NCBI GenBank assembly: GCA_034666665.1
Contig: JAXDLK010000306.1
Coordinates: 1-11,979, forward strand
DNA from: JAXDLK01 sp034666665
GTDB taxonomy: Bacteria; Desulfobacterota; Binatia; JACPRU01
Direction of reading: 5' to 3'
DNA: 11,979 bases
Shown: positions 6,988-11,979 of the stretch, piece by piece
Numbering within the stretch: the stretch's first letter is position 1
Layout: each line of letters begins with the position of its first letter
Program-made: the position numbers and the translations under genes
The notes under the pieces: model-generated
The model's input: the letters and a program-made list of their open reading frames with translations, nothing else
Told to the model about the DNA's origin: nothing
Databases searched by the model: none

Positions 6988-9113
6988 CGGCTGCTTCGCG
7001 GGATGGCGTCGTCCACGCGGCGCAGCAGCACGACCGATCGCGACTCGACGGCGATCTCTTCGCCGGCGCGGTAGTCGAGGCCTTCGGAGAGACCGGGCGA
7101 GTTGGTGTCGAGCACCGAGACCCAGCGCTCCCCCCAGCGGTCGGTCGGCAGCCGGAACCGCAAGAGCTCGTGGTGGCCGTTGAACAGCAGGTAGAAGCTG
7201 TCGTCGACGATCTGCTCGCCGCGGGGATCCGGCGTGGGAATGGCACGGCCGTTCAGGAAGACGCCGAGGGACTTCGCGAATCCGCTCGACCAATCCTCGT
7301 CGCTCATCTCCTGACCGTCCGGCTTGAACCAGCCGATGTCGCTCACCTCGGAGCCGTGCAGCGGGCGGCCCTGGAACCAGCGGCGCCTCCGGAACACCGG
7401 ATGCGAGCTCCGCAGGCGGATCAGGCTGCGCACGAACTCGAGAAGCTGCTCGTCGACGTTCTCCCAGTCGTACCAGGAGATCTCGTTGTCCTGGCAGTAC
7501 GCGTTGTTGTTCCCCTGCTGCGTACGGCCGATCTCGTCGCCGCCGAGAAGCATCGGGATGCCCTGCGACAGAATCAGCGTCGTCAAGAAGTTCCGCTGCT
7601 GGCGCGCACGCAGGCGATTCACCGCGGGATCGTCCGTCGGACCTTCGACGCCGCAGTTCCAGGAGCGGTTGTGGCTCTCGCCGTCGCGATTCTCCTCGCC
7701 GTTCGCCTCGTTGTGCTTCTCGTCGTAGGAGACCAGGTCGCGGAGCGTGAAGCCGTCGTGCGCAGTGACGAAGTTGACGCTCGCGTACGGCCGGCGGCCG
7801 TTCGAAGCGTAGAGGTCGGAGCTGCCGGTCAGGCGGAAGGCGAACTCGCCGATCGTGGCGTCCGTGCCGCGCCAGTAGTCGCGGACGGTATCGCGGTACT
7901 TGCCGTTCCATTCGGACCAGAGGGGCGGAAAGTTCCCCACCTGATACCCGCCTTCGCCGACGTCCCAGGGCTCGGCGATCAGCTTCACGCGCCGCATCAC
8001 CGGGTCCTGGTGGATCAGATCGAAGAACGCCGACAACCGGTCGACCTCGTGAAGCTCGCGCGCGAGCGTGGCTGCGAGATCGAAGCGGAAGCCGTCGACG
8101 TGCATCTCCTCCACCCAGTAGCGGAGCGAATCCATGATCAGCTGGAGGACGTGCGGCTCACGCACGTTCAGACTGTTGCCGGTTCCCGTGTAGTCCATGT
8201 AGTGGCGTCGGTCCTCGGCCATGAGCCGGTAGTACGCGGCGTTGTCGATCCCTTTGAAGGACAGGATCGGTCCCCGGTGGTTGCCCTCGGCGGTGTGGTT
8301 GTAGACGACGTCGAGGATGACCTCGATGCCGGCAGCATGCAGGGACTTCACCATCTGCTTGAACTCCTGCACTTGCTGCCCGCGGTCGCCGCTCGCTGCG
8401 TACTCGTTGTGCGGCGCGAAGTAGCCGATCGAGTTGTAGCCCCAGTAGTTCCGGAGGCCCCGCTCGACGAGATGTGCGTCGTGGACGAACTGATGCACAG
8501 GCAAGAGCTCGACCGCGGTGATGCCGAGCCGCTTCAGGTAGTCGATCGCCGCCGGATGAGCGAGCGCGCCGTACTTGCCGCGGAGCTCGTCGGGGATCTC
8601 CGGATGCCGCACGGTGAATCCCTCGACGTGCATCTCGTAGACCAAGGTCTCGTGGAACGGCACGTCGGGGCTGCGGTCGTTGCCCCAGTCGAAGTACGGG
8701 TTGGTGACGACGGAGCGCGGCATCGCGGCAGCGCTGTCGGTTTCGTTCGGCGCCCCGTCCGGGTCGTCGAAGCGGTAGGGGAAGACCGCCTCGCTCCAGC
8801 GGACGGTGCCCTCGATCGCACGCGCGTACGGGTCGAGCAGGAGCTTGCCGGGCAGACACCGGTGTCCCTCGGCGGGATTCCAAGGCCCGTGGACGCGATA
8901 GCCGTAGCGCTGTCCGGGGATGACGTTCGGCAGGTACCCGTGCCAGCAGAGCGCGGTCACCTCCGGGAGATCGATGCGGTTCTCGTGACCGTCTTCATCG
9001 AAGAGACAGAGCTCCACCCGCTCCGCGACCTCGGAGAAGATCGCGAAGTTGGTGCCGACGCCGTCGTACACCGCACCGAGCGGGTACGGCTTTCCCGGCC
9101 ACATCTTCGACAT
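6984..9113 (-). CDS. glgX: Glycogen debranching enzyme, isoamylase type (GlgX/TreX, GH13)
   Basis: A 709-residue GH13 enzyme that hydrolyses alpha-1,6 branches in glycogen or limit dextrins. The N-terminal CBM48-like beta-sandwich (about 1-150) includes GTNFAIFSEVAERVELCLFD and GYRVHGPW. The barrel contains region I DVVYNH (268-273), nucleophile Asp345 in DGFRFDLA, acid/base Glu381 in IAEPWD and transition-state Asp453 in TAHDGFTLRDLV. The segment WNCGVEGPTDDP (485-496) and GGDEIGRTQQGNNNAYCQD (524-542) are typical of GlgX/TreX. I start at ATG 9113, with GGAGGG 11 bases upstream and family similarity from KPYPLGA onward; an ATG at 9104 is a weaker alternative. It heads a coupled unit with malQ. 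The absence of treY/treZ favours glycogen degradation over trehalose synthesis, though they could lie elsewhere. Confidence 0.95.
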   Translation of the reverse strand: MSKMWPGKPYPLGAVYDGVGTNFAIFSEVAERVELCLFDEDGHENRIDLPEVTALCWHGYLPNVIPGQRYGYRVHGPWNPAEGHRCLPGKLLLDPYARAIEGTVRWSEAVFPYRFDDPDGAPNETDSAAAMPRSVVTNPYFDWGNDRSPDVPFHETLVYEMHVEGFTVRHPEIPDELRGKYGALAHPAAIDYLKRLGITAVELLPVHQFVHDAHLVERGLRNYWGYNSIGYFAPHNEYAASGDRGQQVQEFKQMVKSLHAAGIEVILDVVYNHTAEGNHRGPILSFKGIDNAAYYRLMAEDRRHYMDYTGTGNSLNVREPHVLQLIMDSLRYWVEEMHVDGFRFDLAATLARELHEVDRLSAFFDLIHQDPVMRRVKLIAEPWDVGEGGYQVGNFPPLWSEWNGKYRDTVRDYWRGTDATIGEFAFRLTGSSDLYASNGRRPYASVNFVTAHDGFTLRDLVSYDEKHNEANGEENRDGESHNRSWNCGVEGPTDDPAVNRLRARQQRNFLTTLILSQGIPMLLGGDEIGRTQQGNNNAYCQDNEISWYDWENVDEQLLEFVRSLIRLRSSHPVFRRRRWFQGRPLHGSEVSDIGWFKPDGQEMSDEDWSSGFAKSLGVFLNGRAIPTPDPRGEQIVDDSFYLLFNGHHELLRFRLPTDRWGERWVSVLDTNSPGLSEGLDYRAGEEIAVESRSVVLLRRVDDAIPRSSR

Positions 9114-9158
9114 TCGTTCCCGATCCCTCCCGAGCGCGGAGGCCTTGAAACCCCTGGT

Positions 9159-9178
9159 GCGGCCCCGGTAGCGGCCGC
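9159..9178. other. GC-rich inverted repeat between the MFS gene and glgX
   Basis: GCGGCC (9159-9164) and GGCCGC (9173-9178) pair perfectly around an 8-base loop, inside the 80-bp gap between the MFS stop and the glgX start. On the minus strand it could stall or terminate transcripts coming out of the MFS gene, but no U-tract follows. I see no convincing promoter for glgX in the gap, so whether glgX shares a message with the MFS gene is open. Confidence 0.3.
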
Positions 9179-9193
9179 CTCGCCAGGCCTGGA

Positions 9194-10414
9194 TCAGCGG
9201 GTGCGCGGCATCGTCGCCGCCGAAGCGGCGCCGACGAGCCACGCCGCCGACGAGATCCCGAACGCGATGGAGAAGGAGCCCGTGGTCTCCGCGATCCAGC
9301 CGCCGAGCTGGGGCCCGATCACCTGCGCGATCCCGAAGAAGAGCGTGACGGTGCCGAAGGCCGCGGCGAAAGCGCGCGGCGGCAGGTGATCCGCGAGGTG
9401 GGCCGCGACCACCGAGCCGAGACCGGAGAGCATCAGCCCGAAGAAGAAGGCGGATAGGCTCGCCCACGGCTCCGATCCGGCGAGCACGAGCAGCGGGCAT
9501 GCCGCCATCACGACGTAGCCCCAGACGAGCGCTGCGCGCCGGCCGACGCGGTCGGAGATCCTGCCGAGGAGAACGCCGCCGAACACGATCGCGACGCCGA
9601 TCAGGGAGTACACCGCCGTGGCGTGCGCGACGGTGAAGCCGGCATCCTCCTCGAGGGCCGCCACCAGGTAGTTCACGTAGAGCGAGTAGCCGAGACCGTA
9701 GGCGGCGTACGCCCCGACGACGCCGAGCCAGCCGGGCACCGCGCGGAGGGCGGAGAGACGGACGCGACCCTGCTCCTCGTCGCCACCGGGTGCTCGCCGC
9801 AGCCAGCGAAGCGCCGCCGCGAGCGCCACCGCCGCGACCGCCGCTTCGACCGCCCACACCGGACGCCACGAGTCCTCGCCGGCGATGGCGCGAACCACCG
9901 AGGCGACCTGGCCGGCGACGACGATGCTGATGCCGATGCCGGCGCCGAGAAGTCCGATCGCCAGGCCGCGCCGGTCGTCGGCGACGACCGAGCCGGCGAG
10001 CCCCGGCGAAGGCACCCAGATGAACGCGCCGGCGAGCCCGGTCAGGACCATCCCGGCAAGCAGCGACGGCATGCCGGCGGCGACGGAGAGCAGCCCGAGC
10101 CCGAGCGTCGCCGCGACGAGGCCGATGCGCATCAAGCGCGCCGGCTCGAGCCGCGAGGATGCGACGCTGACCGCGAGCGTGCCGGCGAGATACGCCGCGA
10201 CGTTGGCGGTCGCGAGCAGCCCGGCCAGAGAATATGAATGCAGCATGTCGCGGTCGATCGCCGGAAGCAGCAGTGCGTAGGTGAAGCGGCCGAACCCCTG
10301 GGCGACGCCGACCGCGAGCATGGCGACGGCGATCAGCAGACGCGGCGACGGGGACGGGGCGGACTCGGGGCCGGGATCGGCGCGCTCGTCCGGGAGTGAG
10401 CTCGGGATCGTCAT
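9194..10414 (-). CDS. MFS transporter, YbfB-like (MFS_4 family)
   Basis: A 406-residue inner-membrane protein with about 12 hydrophobic segments and a long Pro/Ser-rich cytoplasmic N-terminus (1-24). The first helix carries GVAQGFGRFTYALLLP (36-51), the GxGRFxYxxLLP signature I associate with YbfB/YjiJ-type MFS_4 permeases. The motif-A loop in the C-half is well preserved (GRISDRVGRRAAL, 284-296), while the equivalent N-half loop (around 78-92, GTLAVSVASSRLE) is degenerate. A hydrophilic central loop (about 203-220) separates the halves, as expected. The substrate is unknown; family members are often poorly characterised, with exporters of small metabolites suspected. The ATG at 10414 has only a weak ribosome-binding site. 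It is divergent from the response regulator gene and lies 80 bp upstream of glgX, so a shared transcript with the glycogen genes is possible but unproven. Confidence 0.85.
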   Translation of the reverse strand: MTIPSSLPDERADPGPESAPSPSPRLLIAVAMLAVGVAQGFGRFTYALLLPAIDRDMLHSYSLAGLLATANVAAYLAGTLAVSVASSRLEPARLMRIGLVAATLGLGLLSVAAGMPSLLAGMVLTGLAGAFIWVPSPGLAGSVVADDRRGLAIGLLGAGIGISIVVAGQVASVVRAIAGEDSWRPVWAVEAAVAAVALAAALRWLRRAPGGDEEQGRVRLSALRAVPGWLGVVGAYAAYGLGYSLYVNYLVAALEEDAGFTVAHATAVYSLIGVAIVFGGVLLGRISDRVGRRAALVWGYVVMAACPLLVLAGSEPWASLSAFFFGLMLSGLGSVVAAHLADHLPPRAFAAAFGTVTLFFGIAQVIGPQLGGWIAETTGSFSIAFGISSAAWLVGAASAATMPRTR

Positions 10415-10478
10415 GCAGGATCTCAGGCCGCGGACGGCGGACCCGACTGAACACGACGGGAGAAGCTGAAGGAATCGC

Positions 10479-10506
10479 TTGACCCGTTTTCGCGCGGTGG
10501 TAGCCT
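10479..10506 (+). promoter_or_regulatory. Candidate sigma70-type promoter for the response regulator gene
   Basis: TTGACC (10479-10484, five of six matches to the -35 consensus), a 16-base spacer and TAGCCT (10501-10506, three of six matches to the -10) lie in the 188-bp gap between divergent genes. This would give a 5' leader of roughly 90 bases before the start at 10603. It is the best match in the gap, but the -10 is weak and GC-rich hosts use relaxed promoters. Confidence 0.35.
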
Positions 10507-10526
10507 CGAACGGACGCCGCGGAAGA

Positions 10527-10539
10527 GGCCCCCCGGGCC
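10527..10539. other. Short GC hairpin in the response-regulator leader
   Basis: GGCCC-CCC-GGGCC forms a 5-bp stem with a 3-base loop, flanked by two copies of the palindrome CCGCGG (10517-10522 and 10538-10543) that could extend or compete with the stem. It would lie in the leader of the response regulator transcript if the promoter at 10479-10506 is used. Its function is unknown, and such structures arise easily in GC-rich DNA. Confidence 0.25.
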
Positions 10540-10542
10540 GCG

Positions 10543-10554
10543 GATGCCGGCATC
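10543..10554. promoter_or_regulatory. 12-bp perfect palindrome in the divergent intergenic region, possible operator
   Basis: GATGCCGGCATC is its own reverse complement and sits 48 bp upstream of the response regulator start, downstream of the candidate promoter. A dimeric regulator could bind here and affect the divergent MFS and receiver genes. A palindrome of this length is expected a few times by chance in 12 kb, so only its intergenic position gives it weight. Confidence 0.25.
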
Positions 10555-10602
10555 ACGCCGTGACGTAGCTTTCGTCGTTAGAGACCGGAGACGGCAAGCC
10601 CG

Positions 10603-10989
10603 ATGCCCGGAAGTTCCACCATCCTCGTCGTCGAAGACGACCCCGACATCCAGTCGCTGTTGCGCTCGCTGCTCGAGCGCCGTGGCTACACGGTGCTGAC
10701 GGCGAACACCGCCGTGCAGGCGAAAGCGGTGCTCGCGACCCGCATCCAGCAGATCGATCTCGTCCTTCTCGACATCGGCCTCGAGCACGAGGAGTCGGGG
10801 ATCGACCTCGTCGGCGAGCTGCGGTTGCAGGAGGCCTGGAAACGAGTACCGATCGTGGCGGTCACCAGCCAGTCGTTCTCCCGTGGCGGGGCCAGCCTGA
10901 TCGAGCATGGCTTCACCGCGTTTCTCGCGAAGCCCTTCAACCATCAGCACCTACTCTCGACCGTCGAGCTTCTGCTCGCGCGGCGCTGA
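10603..10989 (+). CDS. Single-domain response regulator (receiver only, DivK/CheY-like)
   Basis: A 128-residue stand-alone REC domain with no output domain. The acidic pocket is Glu11-Asp12-Asp13, the phosphoacceptor is Asp57 (LVLLDIGL), the switch residue is Thr88 (AVTSQS) and the conserved lysine is Lys110 (LAKPFN), so it should be phosphorylatable. It would relay phosphate from a histidine kinase or bind a partner protein. Unusually, the loop after Asp57 reads IGLEHEESGID: the common proline at Asp+4 is Glu61 and the loop is acidic and one residue longer than in CheY. The ATG at 10603 has GGAG at 10587-10590, a slightly long spacing. No kinase gene is nearby, so it is an orphan in this window. 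The DUF72 gene follows after 9 bp, so the two are likely cotranscribed. Confidence 0.9.
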   Translation: MPGSSTILVVEDDPDIQSLLRSLLERRGYTVLTANTAVQAKAVLATRIQQIDLVLLDIGLEHEESGIDLVGELRLQEAWKRVPIVAVTSQSFSRGGASLIEHGFTAFLAKPFNHQHLLSTVELLLARR

Positions 10990-10998
10990 GCCGGGCCG

Positions 10999-11952
10999 GT
11001 GCCCGGCGCCGTCCGCATCGGCATCTCCGGCTGGAGGTACGCTCCGTGGCGCGGAACGTTCTACCCCCAAGGTCTCGCGCACCGCCGTGAGCTCGAGTTC
11101 GCCGCCAGTCGCTTCGACTCGGTCGAGATCAACGGGTCCTTCTATTCGCTGCAGCGGCCGGAGAGCTACCGACGCTGGTGCGAGGAGACGCCGCCCGGGT
11201 TCGTCTTCGCCGTGAAAGGAGGCCGCTTCATCACGCACATGAAGCGGCTGCGGGACGTCGAGGCGCCACTGGCGAACTTCTTCGCCTCCGGTGTGCTGCG
11301 CCTGGGTGAGAAGCTCGGCCCCATCCTCTGGCAGCTGCCGCCGCAGCTCGCGTTCGACGCCGAGCGCATGCGCGCGTTCCTGGCGATGCTGCCGCGCGAC
11401 ACCGAGGAGGCGGCGCGGATCGCTCGCGGCCACGATCATCGCCTGCTCGGCCGCGCCTGGACGGAGGCCGACTTCCCCATGCCCATGCGGCACGCGATCG
11501 AGGTGCGGCACCCGAGCTTCGTCTCGGAGGAGCTCGTCGACTTGCTCCGTCGCTTCGGCGTCGGGCTGGTCGTCGCCGACACGGCGCGGCGCTGGCCACT
11601 CCTCGAGGACGTGACCGCCGACTTCGTCTACGTGCGGCTGCACGGGGACGAGGTTCTCTACGTGAGCGGCTACGGTGCCGACGCCCTCCGCGATTGGGCA
11701 CGGCGAATCCGCGCCTGGCGCGACGGGCGGGAGCCTCGGGGCGCGCGCCGCGCGAGCCGCAAACCGTCGCCGCAGCGAACGCCTCGCGACGTCTACGTCT
11801 ACTTCGACAACGACGTGAAGGTGCGGGCGCCATATGATGCGCTCGCGCTCCGGGCGCTGGTCGATCGCCGGCAGCCCGAGGAGTCGCCGGAATTCGAGAT
11901 GCCAGTGAACCTCGGCAGCGGCGCCAGCCGCTGGCCGGGATTCCGCAGATAG
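10999..11952 (+). CDS. DUF72 (YecE) family protein
   Basis: A 317-residue TIM-barrel-like protein of the DUF72/YecE family (PF01904), whose biochemical role is not settled. Diagnostic segments are IGISGWRYAPWRGTFYP (7-23), VEINGSFYSLQ (42-52), FAVKGGRFITHMKRL (70-84), GPILWQLPP (107-115), IEVRHPSF (167-174), FVYVRLHG (209-216), the LYVSGYG stretch (220-226) and YVYFDND (266-272). The Glu, His, Arg and Asp residues in these blocks are conserved in the family and resemble a phosphate- or metal-handling active site, which is inference. It begins with GTG at 10999; no alternative start preserves the IGISGW motif, and the ribosome-binding site is weak, consistent with coupling to the response regulator 9 bp upstream. 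An Arg-rich linker (about 237-263) interrupts the C-terminal part. The length is slightly above the 250-300 typical of the family. Confidence 0.92.
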   Translation: MPGAVRIGISGWRYAPWRGTFYPQGLAHRRELEFAASRFDSVEINGSFYSLQRPESYRRWCEETPPGFVFAVKGGRFITHMKRLRDVEAPLANFFASGVLRLGEKLGPILWQLPPQLAFDAERMRAFLAMLPRDTEEAARIARGHDHRLLGRAWTEADFPMPMRHAIEVRHPSFVSEELVDLLRRFGVGLVVADTARRWPLLEDVTADFVYVRLHGDEVLYVSGYGADALRDWARRIRAWRDGREPRGARRASRKPSPQRTPRDVYVYFDNDVKVRAPYDALALRALVDRRQPEESPEFEMPVNLGSGASRWPGFRR

Positions 11953-11979
11953 CGAGAAGGGGTCGTGTCCCACATTTTG
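11953..11979. other. Non-coding tail with a possible repeat-element end
   Basis: The last 27 bases hold no gene. The stretch GGGGTCGTGTCCCACATTTT (11959-11978) is less GC-rich at its end than anything nearby and resembles short GGGACACGACCCC-type sequences that I recall flanking REP-associated tyrosine transposase genes in various bacteria. It could instead be the beginning of a weak terminator (GGG pairing with CCC, then TTTT). The window ends before this can be resolved. Confidence 0.22.

Noticed and set aside
5086..7911. Possible 941-residue extended MalQ
   Set aside because: Residues before position 6987 are a shadow of glgX in another frame, and ATG 6987 overlaps the glgX stop in the common ATGA arrangement.
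6984..9113. TreX of a trehalose (TreXYZ) pathway
   Set aside because: The sequence cannot separate GlgX from TreX, but no treY or treZ is present and the coupled neighbour is malQ, which favours glycogen/maltodextrin degradation.
6855..9389. 844-residue open frame on the plus strand opposite glgX and malQ
   Set aside because: It runs antisense to two genes with complete catalytic motifs, shows low-complexity Val/Arg/Asp/Leu-rich content and no recognisable domain. Long antisense frames are expected in GC-rich DNA with strong third-position bias.
6984..10556. Possible 1190-residue fusion extending glgX upstream through the MFS region
   Set aside because: The upstream 481 residues are an out-of-frame reading of the MFS gene, mostly Arg, Gly and Ala. 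The GlgX N-terminal motif begins right after ATG 9113, which has a ribosome-binding site.
1..11979. CRISPR arrays, tRNA or rRNA genes, complete insertion sequences, phage or toxin-antitoxin genes
   Set aside because: No repeated spaced units, cloverleaf-like sequence, transposase or phage protein was seen on either strand by reading; nearly all sequence is accounted for by the listed genes.

Overview
The window is GC-rich throughout, with strong G/C preference at third codon positions, and looks like ordinary, densely coded bacterial chromosome. Protein flavour (fatty-acid/aromatic-type CoA enzymes, a FetAB exporter, an isoamylase-type debranching enzyme with a 4-alpha-glucanotransferase, a lone DivK-like receiver) suggests a high-GC Gram-negative such as a myxobacterial, deltaproteobacterial or Binatota-like lineage. 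That placement is inferred from protein resemblance only. I see no tRNA, rRNA, CRISPR array, prophage or complete insertion sequence.

Layout. (1) Positions 1-4869, plus strand, are a tight run of six genes: the 3' end of an L-2-hydroxyglutarate oxidase (lhgO), a metal-dependent amidohydrolase, a crotonase-fold enzyme, an APH-like phosphotransferase of the ACAD10/11-LvaA type, and the two genes of a FetA/FetB-type ABC exporter. Gaps are 43, 45 and 22 bp, then two 4-bp overlaps (GTGA and ATGA), so at least the last three genes are probably translationally coupled. (2) Positions 4888-9113, minus strand, form a glycogen/maltodextrin unit: glgX, malQ (4-bp overlap) and a 62-residue two-helix membrane protein whose Shine-Dalgarno sequence is built onto the malQ stop codon. 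A YbfB-like MFS transporter (9194-10414, minus) lies 80 bp upstream of glgX and could be part of the same transcript or separate. (3) Positions 10603-11952, plus strand, hold a single-domain response regulator followed after 9 bp by a DUF72/YecE protein.

The first two units converge at 4869/4888 with an 8-bp perfect inverted repeat at the junction. The MFS gene and the response regulator diverge from a 188-bp intergenic region containing the best promoter candidate and a 12-bp perfect palindrome.

How the genes work together. GlgX would remove alpha-1,6 branches from glycogen and MalQ would rearrange the released maltodextrins, a coherent polysaccharide-degradation pair. The crotonase, phosphotransferase and amidohydrolase suggest catabolism of a CoA-linked acid. 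The phosphotransferase family includes kinases that phosphorylate 4-hydroxyacyl-CoA, but no acyl-CoA dehydrogenase or ligase is visible here, so the pathway cannot be completed from this window. I found no convincing wholly new system; the points of interest are gene combinations, active-site departures and the small membrane protein.
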